Positions 47,435 through 58,794 are shown, counted from the stretch's first letter. The stretch is DNA of 64,000 nt from Saprospiraceae bacterium (GCA_016715985.1 JADJXD010000001.1:930001-994000); one strand, 5' to 3'. Numbers and translations: made by a program. The notes: a model not told the origin generated them from the sequence alone.

Positions 47435-50400
47435 CTATTTTATTACGATCATTTTACGGGTAGCAGAAGCAGTATCTGTATCAATCTGGTAGTACATTAT
47501 GCCGGTTGTATTCAAAGCATTACTCTCCAAATGGAAAGTATTGTATCCTTTGATGAATGATCCGGTGGTCTGGTACCTCAGTTTACCTTCGATATCAAAT
47601 ACTTTCAGAACAGCATCACCAGATTCCGGTAAATGGAATCCTATGATAGTGCCCGAGTTAAATGGGTTCGGAATATTTTGATACATCTCGAAAACAGTTG
47701 CGCCAGTTGATCCGGTCTGACCGGCAGATCTGATAGCTATTGGATTCGTTTCGATATGTGTATTGTTCAGAAGGTATGCTTCGGGAGCAATCGTACTTCT
47801 GTTTAATTCTATTACATCTGTATCTTTCAGATCTTTTAACAATCTGAACGTCATTCTGAACAAGTCAGATCGGATATCAACAGAAGCATTGGTGTTCCAA
47901 CTAATATTTAACACTCCGTTTTCCAATTCTTTGTAGCTGATAAAATCATCAGACAAGTTTATTGCTTCAGACTGAATATCAAATAGCTGAACTGCTTTGT
48001 GATCAAATTTAAGACTCATCTGGAAACCGAGCAGGTTGCTAAGATCATCTGACTTAAATTCTACAGTGACTAAATCACCGGCTTTTCCGGAAACGCTATT
48101 CGTTTGTAAAATCCTGTTGGTCCTGCTTTCTGTATTGGGTGGAGCTATATTATTTACTTTAGCTGTACCATTTACATCTCCTACTTTGACCGCTATAAAA
48201 TCCAGTCCGGCTACATTGTGATCCAGATTACTCATATCTGCTTTATCAGAAAAAGGAAATGGATGAGTGGGTTCAGTAAATATCTGGGCGACATCGACAA
48301 ATCTCCAGCTCTGATTGTTAGGAAAATCTGTATGAATACCCAGAATCAATTTTCTCAGATCCACCAGGTCTGCCGCAGTAACTTTTTGACTGTTATTAAC
48401 ATCCGCTGCAATAATACGGTATGGAGAATCTAAAGGTTGAATACCTAAAATATGTCTCTGAATCAATACCAGATCTAAAGTTGAAACACCATTTAACGGA
48501 TCAGCATTAAACTTAGGTGAAATAGTATAATCTCTGTACATTTCGAGGTTGTTGAAAAGAAACTTACCATCCAAAGATGATTTAACCGCTCTTGGAAATT
48601 CTACCTGATCTGACATCAATTCAACATTTACATCCTGCACCATTTCATCATTATCTGTATAAATACTTCCCCTCAATGCTACTGTTTGATCAGGATCTTC
48701 TTCGTCAATGTTAAAACCGCAGATATTAGCATTATCCTGAACTCTCAAATTCACTTTACAGAAATCACTATTACCCGCTGCATCAATTGTATAAACATTA
48801 AAGCTGAAGTCAGTAGTTCGTCCGGTCATCATTGCACAAGTAACCGTCCGTGAAATGTCATTAACATTCGTTGAAAATGCAGATCTCAATTGTGACCCTG
48901 TAGAACAGTTGTCCGTTGATCCCAAATCAAAGTCAGATGCCCAGATTGTCACATTCTGTGTTGTAGGCATGATCACTGTAACCAATTCTGATATACAATA
49001 AGGTGTAGGTTTTTTGTTATCTACTATTGTAAATATGTTGTTGCAAGTTTGAACATTATTACATATGTCTCTTACAGACCATGTGATTCTATGCGTTCCA
49101 TAAGGAAGTATTCTGTCTATAACTCTTCCATTTCCGGAAAAATCAGTTGTAGAATTATTGTTTACATCAATGATATATGACCAAACCAATTTTGTTGGAT
49201 CACAATTGTCAGTACCTTCCGCTGTAACCTGAACTCTAGCTTCACAAATACCTGTCTGAGTGATTGTCAAATCAGCTGGTGCACAACCTTTGGTGATGGT
49301 TGGCTTGGTAGGATCGTTGACCATAATCAACTGGGTATGTGTCCAGGTACCACTTCCTTCGATAAACGGATTTCTTTGACACCAGTCAATAACGGTCCAT
49401 TTTCTAAGTACTTTGATACATGCTTCTTCAGTATATTGGAATACGATGTCTTCATACGTTGCTGCTACCTGACTACATGGTATATCAGCAAGTATTGGTC
49501 TTTCTGGCATTTGCAGGTAATGAATTTGGATCAACTTCTTTATCCGGACATCCTACCACATTCAGTGCGTTTTGAGGCCAGATAATGTCGGACAACACTG
49601 ATCTAAATGGTCTGTTGTTTAAAACAGTTATAGTCTGTGTAGCTGATGATGAATTGCCATAAGGATCCGTTGCTGTAAAAGTACGGATGATAGTACCTAA
49701 ACCACATTCTTCGAAATTATCAGACCGAGTTTCAACCAAATCAAAACTACAATTATCAGTTACAACGGGTGCACCAAATCTTGACAAGTCGTCAAAGTTT
49801 TCGCTGCAGAATGCTGTACGTGGACCAGGCGGGATAACTACAGGAGGAATATTATCCTGAACTCTTGCTGTTACCATACAAGAGTTGAAGTTTCCTGCTT
49901 TATCCCAGGCACCCAACTCTACCATTATATCACTTCCAATGTCTGCACATGAAAACTTAATCGTATTATTTTTCTCTAAAGTAGCCCAATCAACCGGATT
50001 TGGCATTCTTCTGACTTTCAGATAATCAAGCGCGCAGTTATCATGACTTCCATCATCAAATGTCAGCACACCTGCAAATCCCATTCCGTCCTGGCCAACG
50101 GCCACAAAAGAAAACTTATCACAAACAGGCGTCGGCGGCACCAGGTCAACGACATCTACTTCAGTAAAACACTGTGATGAATTACCACATTCGTCTGTAA
50201 TCGTATATCGGATCCAGGTGCGTCCTGATGGTAAATTTTCTATCCTGAATGGTCTGGCTATCTGGTCTATACCATATCTGAATGCCGGTGATGTACCAAC
50301 AACTCTGGTCTGAGAGCTTCCTACGCCAGCTGTTTTGACATATACACCATTAACCGGAGGTAAGCCATTCGAATCAGCTAACAAGAAATCAACTGTCCAT

Positions 50401-52442
50401 GTTACTCTTGAACATTCGAAAATAACAGTCGGAGGCAACACACTCCATTCACCACCGCACGAGTACTGACCTGCACTGATAACAGCCGCTGGTTGAATAT
50501 TTCCACCTGTCTGACCAAGCAAATCAGCCGGGCATGTTGTCACAGGCGCCTTTGTATCCATGATTGTGATAAACTGGTTGTAAATGGTATCTCTCAAAGA
50601 GCCGTTTTCAATTGCGCAATGGTCAATTACATGCCATCTTCGTCTGATTTTGTAAGCATTCTCTCCGCAGATTGGAATCTTAATATCTGTAAATATAACG
50701 GCTGCTTTTAGACAAAGTATTCCCGATGGCATTCCGGTAAATATCGGATCAGGATTTCCTTCAAATTCATGACCAGCAGGAAGTTTAGGCCAATCCTCAC
50801 ATGCTTCCAGTGATGGATTTGGTCCTAATACATTATCCCAACTACCAGGCATTACAATATCTTCAAGCGTTGCTCTTTCTACATAAATAGAATGAGTGCA
50901 TGATGAAGTATTGGAATAATCATCAGTTACATACCATGTTCTGGTAATTACTGTACTGAAAGGTCCTGTACATAAGTCATTTACAACAACGTCCCTGTAT
51001 TCTAAAATGACATCGCTGCATTTGTCAAAATTCTCTAATAAGAATGATCCGTCTTCCAATGGAGTGATGACAGTTCCAACCGGAAATACAGGATATCCTG
51101 TAATATTCAGATTATTTAATTCACTGCAATCTATAGTTACATCAACAGGGCAAATCAATTCCGGAATAGACTTGTCCTCAATTTTTGCATAACCCCAGCA
51201 AGAATTACCGCTGCACTCATGCACCACTCTGACTTCCAGAATCTTGTTTATATAATCATATCCCAAAGTACCTGTAGGTATAATCAAACCAGTGACCGGA
51301 TCTTTGATAATGATATCATACGAGCTATTCGGATAATCCATTGCTTCCAGAAAAAAGTCAGCTTCAAAAGTCAGCTCACAATCCGGATTCATGGACATAT
51401 TGACCAGATTATTACAAGCCATAGCTACTGTAGGTTCATTGACAATGTCCACTCTCTTCCATGAAGTAAATGCACAAAAATCAGCTCCCACGACAGGTCT
51501 GAATGAACCTGTAACTCTGATATAGTATGTACCTATTGTATTAGGCCACACAATTGTTCTGGAATTCACAGTACCTGTCGCTGCCGAAATAGGAGCAACC
51601 GTAGTCTGATCATCTTCAAAAACTACCCAATTGACACCTGTCAACTGACTTGTTGCAGCTTCGAGTGTGTATATCTCAGTGGCTCCGATACAGTTCCCTT
51701 CATCCCCACGGATGATAGTAGGTGTAATCGGATCGGTCACAGAAATAATTCTGGAACTTGAGAATTCACAAGCATTTGGCTGTCCTGCATAAGAAGCCAG
51801 CTCTCCTGTCACCTGAATACTGTACAATCCGGAAGTCGTCGGCCATTCAACAGAAATACTGTTTGTACCTTGCCCAACAAGATTGACCGCACCAGGCACA
51901 GACCATACTATATTGCTCAAAAAAGCATTGGCAGGTATGGAATAAGTTTCTGTCGAACCCGGACATACATTTGCATCACCTGTAATCGTTGTGGCGCTTA
52001 CAGATGGATAAGTACAGGATTGCGCAGAAGTTCTGGTCAGCGTGGATGAGCCATTGGTAACTGTTACTGACCATGTAAGGCCAGAAACACGTTTACCAAC
52101 CAAAGCATACAAGCCAGGGCTGATTTCAGGAATGATAGTATTTTGTAAAAACAAAATCGGAGCCGCAGGCGGAGCGGGAGAAAGCAGATTATAAAAACCA
52201 GTCGGGTTTTGTAATCTCCAGGTTTGTCCCGGAACACCTGTGCTGATAAAGATGGTGTCTCTGTACTGTCCGTTGGTTGTTGTTGTGGCATTATCCAAAC
52301 AAAAACACTCCACTGAACTAAACACAATTTGTGCATTTCCTGTGAAGTATGTCAACCCGAGTACAAGACTCAGCATCGTTAGGGGTTTCAAATTCAGATA
52401 CCTGATCTGACTGAAAATGTGTGTAAGTAAGGGTCTCTTCAT
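47435..52442 (-). CDS. Giant PKD/HYR/dockerin/cohesin-like T9SS surface protein, paralogue B, one-base frameshift
   Basis: Two frames (52442 to 49485 and 49534 to 47435) join after removal of one T at 49501-49503; the span is 3 x 1669 + 1 bases, giving about 1668 residues. The first frame ends soon after NSLPANAR, and the second resumes with RPILADIPCSQVAATYED, matching a module of paralogue A. Order: signal peptide (to TGNAQ), PKD/Ig-like modules rich in VCPGSTETYSI-type turns, HYR-like modules, a CarboxypepD_reg-like fold, dockerin-like (GVSTLDLVLIQRHILGIQPL), cohesin-like (AGDLVTVEFKSDDLSNLLGF), T9SS sorting domain. It lies directly upstream of paralogue A, 110 bases apart. The frameshift may be a base-calling error. 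Confidence 0.83.
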
Positions 52443-53037
52443 CGATTGATGGATTTTGTAAAATTCGTAATTGCTTAATAAAAATGTTCTATAATCACTA
52501 TATGCCTCTTAAGGCATATGCCACATCATGTGCAAATTTTCGTTTGTACCCTGTACGTCAATCAGAATTCTTTTAAATTTTGTCTGACTGCACATTGTAC
52601 ACCATACCCAAAACCAAATTTCAGACCAATCTCAAAATCACATTATTAGGAAAAATAATATGTTCAAACATTATATTTTTATGTAATACTTAATACATAT
52701 CATATCAATTATTTAATCGATAAATATTTTTTTAAGTTTTTTTAAAAAAAATATGAAAATTTTAGGTAGTAGTCGTGATTGCCTGTAAAATCACAGTCTT
52801 TCATAAGGAAATGGTATTAAAAACATTGGAGTGATATTGAACAGAAACAGGATTTTAAGTGGTTTTTACATGTAAACAAAGGCAAATTCAAGGCAATTTC
52901 CTATGTAAAAATACAAAATGCAGACCTATCAGAATTTTTTCCGGAAGTAAAGTAGGGTCTGTAAATTACAAAAATGTAATTTTCTAAAGGTTCAGAAAAT
53001 TCTAAATCAGTTTAGTTATTATAATCATTACAAAATC
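52443..53037. other. Long AT-rich upstream region of paralogue B
   Basis: About 595 bases without a supported gene. It holds the 8-base palindrome ATATGCCT-CTTA-AGGCATAT at 52500-52519 near the start of paralogue B, a possible operator, and runs of A and T. AAATTAC/GTAATTT near 52965-52985 is a weak hairpin in terminator position for the alkaline phosphatase gene. Confidence 0.4.
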
Positions 53038-54456
53038 TTACATCTTGCTTTCAACCTCAGCTGCCATTAACATAAAGTTATGCAGCTCCGTATTTACCAT
53101 AAATGGCTTGAGCATTTCACTGCCGGGGCCAAACATAGCTAATTCCACAAAATCTGCGGTATGGTCTGTCCCCCCAAAAGAAACAGAAGTATGTTCAGAT
53201 TGTATCGCTGCAAACTCAGCATATGGTAACTTGTATTCATCATAAGCAATGGACTGATCCAAACCTTTATATGCCAGTAATATTTTTTCTGCCTGTTGTG
53301 TAGTCAATACAAAATGCTGAAGTTTTTCGACCTTTTCGATGACGTCTTTGGGGCTATCTGTAAACTTTAAATTCATCAAAATCTGATCATTAGTAGAAGT
53401 AAATTTAAAAAGTTTTTCAAAATTTTTGTCCGAATCTTTCCCATAATACAAACCCGGATTGGCATTTCCATGGTCGGTAGTAATGATTACAAGTGTATTT
53501 TTATCCTTTTCTGCAAAGTCGATAGCTACTTTTACTGCATCATCAAATGCAATCTGATCAAAAATTACCCCGGTAGCATCATTTGCGTGTGCAGCCCAAT
53601 CCACTTTCCCTGCTTCTACCTGCATAACAAATCCCTGCGGATGATCTTTCATGCAATCAATGGCTTTTTGAGTCATTTCTGCCAGAGTAGGAATCTTGGT
53701 TTTAAGTGCAGTATCAGAAATTCTGTCCAATTCGTAGGGAAGGGCATCTTCCTGATAAAGTCCGAGTACGGGTTTTGTATAATCGGCCACTTTCATCATC
53801 TCCGTCTTGTTCCGAACGATAGTAAAACCCGCCTGGGTATATTCATTCAATAAATTCCGTTTATCATCTCTGTTTTCAAAATATTTGGAACCACCTCCCA
53901 TCATTACATCAAATTTCAAACCTAAATATTGCACAGCAATTTCCGGTTGAGCACTCCTGGTTTTATTATTAACACAAAACCCGGCTGGTGTAGCATGGGT
54001 TATCGGAACAGTTGTTACACATCCTACTTTTTTACCTGCTTGTTTGAATTTTTGTAAGATAGGTCTGTATTCTTCACCATTTGCACCAATATTTAATTTT
54101 CCATTTGGAACCCGATGTCCCCCACCCCAGGATGAACTTGCTGCTGCAGAATCAGTGACTAATGAATTTGCAGAAGCAGTGTCCATGATTGCTCGGGAAA
54201 TTCTCTGATCCCGGTATAAATTTATCCAATTACTTCCCTTCCCGTCTCTGCGTTGTAATAAAAGATCAGCCATATTTAATGTCCCCATACTCATGCCGTC
54301 GCTGACTAAGAATATTATATTTTTTGCCTTTTTACCTACTCCGGTTAAGTTACCGAGTGATTTTGATGCGGATGCAGAACAACCCTGAAAAGGCAAAACA
54401 AAAGAAGATGCCACTGTGGCTATAGCTGAATTTTGTAAAAACGCTCTACGCTTCAT
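53038..54456 (-). CDS. Alkaline phosphatase (PhoA family), exported
   Basis: 472 residues. The N-terminus MKRRAFLQNSA with a twin Arg and a hydrophobic stretch suggests Tat export; FQGC at residue 26 may be a lipobox. The metal and nucleophile elements are present: Asp53 in VSDGMSMG, the phosphorylated Ser103 in VTDSAAASS, THATPAGF, MVQVEAGKVDWAAHAND-like segment, TTDHGNANPG and GGTDHTADF with the last metal His. It hydrolyses phosphate monoesters in the periplasm. Possible regulation by phosphate; no Pho box could be recognised. Monocistronic. Confidence 0.9.
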   Translation of the reverse strand: MKRRAFLQNSAIATVASSFVLPFQGCSASASKSLGNLTGVGKKAKNIIFLVSDGMSMGTLNMADLLLQRRDGKGSNWINLYRDQRISRAIMDTASANSLVTDSAAASSSWGGGHRVPNGKLNIGANGEEYRPILQKFKQAGKKVGCVTTVPITHATPAGFCVNNKTRSAQPEIAVQYLGLKFDVMMGGGSKYFENRDDKRNLLNEYTQAGFTIVRNKTEMMKVADYTKPVLGLYQEDALPYELDRISDTALKTKIPTLAEMTQKAIDCMKDHPQGFVMQVEAGKVDWAAHANDATGVIFDQIAFDDAVKVAIDFAEKDKNTLVIITTDHGNANPGLYYGKDSDKNFEKLFKFTSTNDQILMNLKFTDSPKDVIEKVEKLQHFVLTTQQAEKILLAYKGLDQSIAYDEYKLPYAEFAAIQSEHTSVSFGGTDHTADFVELAMFGPGSEMLKPFMVNTELHNFMLMAAEVESKM

Positions 54457-54475
54457 AATTTGAAATTTATGAGGA

Positions 54476-54507
54476 CAAAGATAATTTCAGAGAATGGCAA
54501 ACTCAGA
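54476..54507 (-). promoter_or_regulatory. Candidate promoter of the alkaline phosphatase gene
   Basis: On the minus strand TATCTTTG (complement of 54476-54483) fits TAnnTTTG, with TCTG 20 bases upstream as a 3 of 4 match to TTTG. The start codon lies 20 bases downstream, so the leader would be short. Confidence 0.4.
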
Positions 54508-54568
54508 AATGATACATTAATTTAATGTTTACTTTTAAATTTTGGGGCCACTCCGAAAACACAATTTG

Positions 54569-54624
54569 ATTGATAATCAAACGTTTTTTACCCTGGCCCT
54601 AAAGGGAAACGTTTGATTATCAAT
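54569..54624. repeat. REP-like palindrome, copy 2
   Basis: A perfect 18-base inverted repeat (54569-54586 with 54607-54624; arm ATTGATAATCAAACGTTT) around a 20-base core with CCCTAAAGGG. It is the inverted relative of the element at 38156-38207. The rest of the gap 54457-54943 shows no gene. Confidence 0.8.
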
Positions 54625-54943
54625 GCAGTAGAAATAAGGATTTTGCTATTATTTAACCTAAGGTTTTTTTCGAGCAGACTTAATTTTCAGGTGTTGACAA
54701 ACGATTACTCATTGATTTCAAAACGCAGGAACTTAATAGATGCAAACTGCTAACCACATATTTATAATAAAAAGAAATTGAATTGCGAAAATTGCAGATT
54801 GTAAAAGATTGAAAACAAATCTTTTAAAATCATAAAATTTTGTTATCCAATTTACTTTAGGTATAAATCAGAATAAACCCAAATCCATCCATCTGGAATT
54901 CCAAAATCAGATGAAACAAGTAAGTCAGTACAATAGTCAGACT

Positions 54944-56530
54944 TTAAAACCAATTGGGAAGTTTAGATGTTGACTTTTTTCGCGTTGTGGTTGTCTTCAC
55001 TCCCAAAACCCCGAATAGCCCTCTTACAAGAGATGTCGCAACTGTCCGCCCTATCTGTCTTGTAGTGGTGGAGTCCAATACCTTTTCCAGTGTACTCTTT
55101 TCCTGTCTGGCACGTGTTGACGGACGACCACCCTCATTTTGTTCTCTGAGTTTTTTCTGAATTTCTTCAGATTGTGCTTCTTCTATTCGGGCAGTAAGCA
55201 TTTCGTGCGCACTTTGTCGATTGATCACCTCTTCATATTTATGATAAATACGGGACTTGTTTAATATACTTTTAATTTCCTGCGGAGTCAGAATATCCAT
55301 CCTGGACTGAGGAGCACGCAAAAAGCAATGTACAAGAGGCGTAGGTACCCCTTTTTCATTTAAAGCTGTAAAAATAGCTTCTCCTATTCCTAATTCTGTA
55401 AGTAGCTGATCGACAACATAATAATCAGAAAGCGGATAATTTTGTGCGGTAAGTTTTATAGCTTTCCGGTCATTTGCAGTAAATGCTCTCAAAGCATGTT
55501 GTACTTTTAAACCCAACTGACTCAATACTGAATTCGGAACGTCGGTAGGATTTTGGGTAACAAAAAATATACCCACCCCTTTAGAGCGAATTAATTTGAT
55601 GATGGTTTCAATCTGATTTAAAAGTGCTTTGGAAGCTTCATTAAAAATCAGATGTGCTTCATCAATAAAAATCACCAACTTGGGTTGTTCCATATCACCT
55701 TCTTCCGGAAAAGTAGAATATATTTCAGCTAATAATTGCAACATAAAAGTTGAAAACAGCTTTGGCTTATCCTGAATATCTGTTACCCGGAGCACCGAAA
55801 TATATCCTTTCCCGTTTTCGTCTATTCTACACAAGTCGTCCACATCGAATGACCGTTCACCAAAAAATATAGTTCCCCCTTGTTGTTCGAGTTCAATGAT
55901 TTTACGTAGTATTGTTCCAACGGACGCCATAGAAATGGCCCCATATTCCTGTGTTATTTCAGCTTTGCCTTCATTTGTAAGATAATTCAGTACCTTTTTG
56001 ATATCACTTAAATCAAGCAATGGTAATTGACGATCATCACAATATTTAAAAACTAAAGATATAATTCCTCCCTGCGTATCATTGAGATCCAGAATCTTAG
56101 AAAAAAGCACTGGTCCGAATTCCGAAACGGTTGCCCTTAATCTCAATCCGGCATCACCAGATAAACTCAAAAATTCTACCGGACTGTTGTCAGAAATGAA
56201 TGGTAAACCAATCATAGCATGTCTTTCTTCAATTTTTGGATTGGAATCTCCCTTCATTGCCACACCACTAAGGTCGCCCTTTATGTCCATCACGAGACTG
56301 GGGATTCCTTTCGCTGAAAGTTGTTCAATAATAATCTGTAATGTTTTGGTCTTTCCGGTTCCTGTGGCACCCGCTATCAAACCATGTCGGTTGAGCATTC
56401 TGAGTGGCACTCTGATAAATGTATCCGTTAATGGCTCTCCCTCATACTTAGGTACTCCCAAAATGATAGAATCACCTTTAAATGTATATGCCTGAGTAAC
56501 TTCGTTTTGGAACTGTTCTTTTTTTGTCAT
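54944..56530 (-). CDS. DUF853/HerA-like ATPase
   Basis: 528 residues, cytoplasmic. Walker A GATGTGKT at residues 54-61, MDIKGDLSG, Walker B VIFIDEAHLIF, and an Arg-finger-like GIFFVTQNPTDVP strand. It matches the DUF853 (YjgR-like) branch of the HerA/FtsK helicase-translocases. The C-terminal 70 residues are basic and low in complexity (GGRPSTRARQEKS, TTTTRKKSTSKLPNWF) and may bind nucleic acid or membrane. No NurA partner is adjacent, so a repair role is not supported by context. Function unknown. Confidence 0.85.
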   Translation of the reverse strand: MTKKEQFQNEVTQAYTFKGDSIILGVPKYEGEPLTDTFIRVPLRMLNRHGLIAGATGTGKTKTLQIIIEQLSAKGIPSLVMDIKGDLSGVAMKGDSNPKIEERHAMIGLPFISDNSPVEFLSLSGDAGLRLRATVSEFGPVLFSKILDLNDTQGGIISLVFKYCDDRQLPLLDLSDIKKVLNYLTNEGKAEITQEYGAISMASVGTILRKIIELEQQGGTIFFGERSFDVDDLCRIDENGKGYISVLRVTDIQDKPKLFSTFMLQLLAEIYSTFPEEGDMEQPKLVIFIDEAHLIFNEASKALLNQIETIIKLIRSKGVGIFFVTQNPTDVPNSVLSQLGLKVQHALRAFTANDRKAIKLTAQNYPLSDYYVVDQLLTELGIGEAIFTALNEKGVPTPLVHCFLRAPQSRMDILTPQEIKSILNKSRIYHKYEEVINRQSAHEMLTARIEEAQSEEIQKKLREQNEGGRPSTRARQEKSTLEKVLDSTTTRQIGRTVATSLVRGLFGVLGVKTTTTRKKSTSKLPNWF

Positions 56531-56645
56531 AATGAACTATCAAATTAAAAAGCGAATATAGTTTATTTTGAATTATCTATAATAACATCAAACATTATAT
56601 TTGTAAACTTACAGAATAAAAGAGACATACTTTTTTCAGGAATGT

Positions 56646-57311
56646 TTATTTTAAAATATTCTCTAATATATTCTTTCGCAAAATATTTTGAAAACCTTTA
56701 CCACTGATGAATTCTCCCCCAAGACTCTTTAAATGGGGATTTGGCTGCTGGCAATCAATCACCAGATAATCTTCCGCTTCCAATTTTCTTGCAAGGCTTA
56801 TGAATCCAAATTTTGACGCATTACTTCTGAGGCTAAACATAGATTCACCAAAAAAACACTTCCCCATATTTACTCCGTACAATCCTCCTACGAGCAGCTC
56901 ACCTTCCCAAACTTCAACGGACAGGGCAAATCCCAATTCATGCAATCCTGAATAATTCTTTACTATGTCTTCATTTATCCAGGTGCCATCCTGACCTGAT
57001 CTGGGCACAAGCTGGCAGGAACGGATGACGGTTTCAAATGCAGTATTATATGTAACACGAAATTTCTGTTGATTAAAATATGACCGCATACTTTTTGACA
57101 CCTTAACTCTTGATGGAAAAATAACGTATCGAGGATCCGGACACCACCATATCACCGGTTCATTTTCATTGTACCAGGGAAATATACCGTAACAATATGC
57201 CAGTAATAATCTCTCCACTGACAATTCACCACCTATAGCGAGGATACCCGATGCTTTGACCATAGAAGGATTCGGGAAAACACAGCCGTTTAAATCTGAG
57301 ATATAATGCAA
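56646..57311 (-). CDS. aat: Leucyl/phenylalanyl-tRNA--protein transferase, start codon interrupted by a group II intron
   Basis: 221 residues. It adds Leu or Phe to N-terminal Lys or Arg of proteins, making N-degrons for ClpS-ClpAP. Motifs: GILAIGGELSVERLLLAY, GIFPWYNENEPVIWWCPDPR, GTWINEDIVKNY, VGGLYGVNMGKCFFGESMFS and DCQQPNPHLKSLGGEF. The frame begins with TTG at 57311, which lies at the intron's last base. The family N-terminus (HYxSDxxxxFP) starts here, so nothing substantial is missing. If the intron spans 57311-59226, splicing joins A (59227) to TG (57310-57309) and gives ATG. Without splicing only a TTG start without evident ribosome binding site remains. Confidence 0.9.
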   Translation of the reverse strand: MHYISDLNGCVFPNPSMVKASGILAIGGELSVERLLLAYCYGIFPWYNENEPVIWWCPDPRYVIFPSRVKVSKSMRSYFNQQKFRVTYNTAFETVIRSCQLVPRSGQDGTWINEDIVKNYSGLHELGFALSVEVWEGELLVGGLYGVNMGKCFFGESMFSLRSNASKFGFISLARKLEAEDYLVIDCQQPNPHLKSLGGEFISGKGFQNILRKNILENILK

Positions 57312-57354
57312 TTGAGTAGGAGGTAGATAATTAATTTATCTACCGTCCTCTCAC

Positions 57355-57386
57355 ACCACCGTACGTGCCGTTCGGCATACGGCGGT
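57355..57386 (-). ncRNA. Group II intron domain V
   Basis: A 32-base hairpin, arms ACCGCCGTAtGCC and GGCacGTACGGTGGT around a GAAC tetraloop; the usual tetraloop is GAAA, so the loop is atypical. The CGC near the 5' side is the catalytic triad form typical of class C and several other classes. Confidence 0.7.
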
Positions 57387-57397
57387 TCGCAAAGTTA

Positions 57398-58794
57398 CTA
57401 AGTTTTACTGTAAGCTCGGCTGAAAGTGAGCAGTTTAAGGTTCTCGAAATACTGGTTGGTCAAACTAGTCGCTAATATCGGACTATTGGCGATTCTCCAA
57501 TAACTTTTCCTTGTATTAGCAAATTCCCATGCTTTGAAATTTGGCACGCCAAGTTTTATTAGATTATCATGCTTCGTCTTTACACGCTTCCAGTTCTTCC
57601 AATAGCACATTCTTAGTCGCCTTCTCAGCCATTCGTCTAACTTTTGGCAATGACTCTTGATGTCCGCTAGTTTATAGTAACTTACCCAGCCACCCTATGA
57701 GGTTTGATAGTTTCTTTATCCTTACTTCTATACTCATGCCATTACTTCTACTTGTCAATTTCCTGACCTTTTCCTTTATCCGTTCGAGTGATTTAGGATG
57801 GATTCTTACCCCTATTTCTTTTCGTTTCTGATAAAAGCTAAAGCCTAAGAATTTTCGTTCCTTCGGGCTGCCTGTTTCACTTTTCTTCTCATTTACCTTC
57901 AGTCGGAGTTCTTCTTCCAAGTATTTACTGACACTTCGCATCACTCGTTCTGCTGATCGTTTTGTCTGTACATAGATATTACAATCATCTGCGTATCTGC
58001 AAAATTTGTGACCACGACGCTCTAACTCCTTGTCCAATTTATCCAATATCACATTTGATAACAGCGGACTTAATGGCCCACCTTGTGGCGTGCCTTCTTC
58101 CGTCTTGCTATATAAACCACCTATCATTACTCCTGATTCTAAGTACTCTCTTATCAATTTCAGTACTCTCTTATCTCCTATCTTTTCTGATAGCAGATAC
58201 ATCAATTTGTCATGATTAACCCGATCAAAGAACTTTTCCAGATCAATATCTACTACATACTTCCTACCACTTTCTATGTACTCCTTCGCTTTTAATATCG
58301 CTTGGTGTGCATTCCGATTGGGTCTGAAGCCGTAGCTACTATCTGAAAATCCTTCTTCGTATATCGGTGTCAGTACTTGGCTTATCGCTTGCTGTATCAT
58401 ACGGTCTATTACTGTTGGTATCCCCAACATCCTTACCCCACCATCCTGGTTTCGGTATTTCCACTCGTTTTACTGCTTGTGACTTATACCTGCCTGTCAT
58501 TAACTGCTCTTTTAGTGTACTCCCGTGTTCTTTAAGATATTTTAGCATTTCGCTTACTTCCATCTTATCAATGCCCGAGCTGCCACCATTTTTCTAACAC
58601 TCGCAAATATGCCGATTCATATTCTCTCGTGATAGTATTTTCTCAAGCAGTCCATGATGCTTACTGTTCTCATCTCTTCCTTCTGTTCTCGCCGCAACAT
58701 AGCTAGGCTCTCCCAACTTACCTTGAGATTCCATCTCTACTTCCATTGTGGATTCCTTGTCCCCCAAGTTTGTCTGCTTTCTACGCTCTGTCAT
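57398..58794 (-). pseudogene. Group II intron reverse transcriptase/maturase, frame broken by four indels
   Basis: From ATG at 58794 (MTERRKQTNLGDKEST) the protein needs four one-base corrections: a missing base near 58612, an extra near 58589-58593, an extra at 58445-58446 and an extra at 57693-57695. Corrected, it has RT domains with GFSDSSYGFRPNRNAHQAI, YVVDIDLEKFFDRVNHDKL, GTPQGGPLSPLLSNV and the catalytic YADD in FCRYADDCNIYV, then a maturase (domain X) tail with WVSYYKLADIK and LGVPNFKAWEFANTRKSYW. No HNH endonuclease follows, as in class C. About 464 residues when repaired. Either decayed or badly polished in assembly. Confidence 0.85.
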
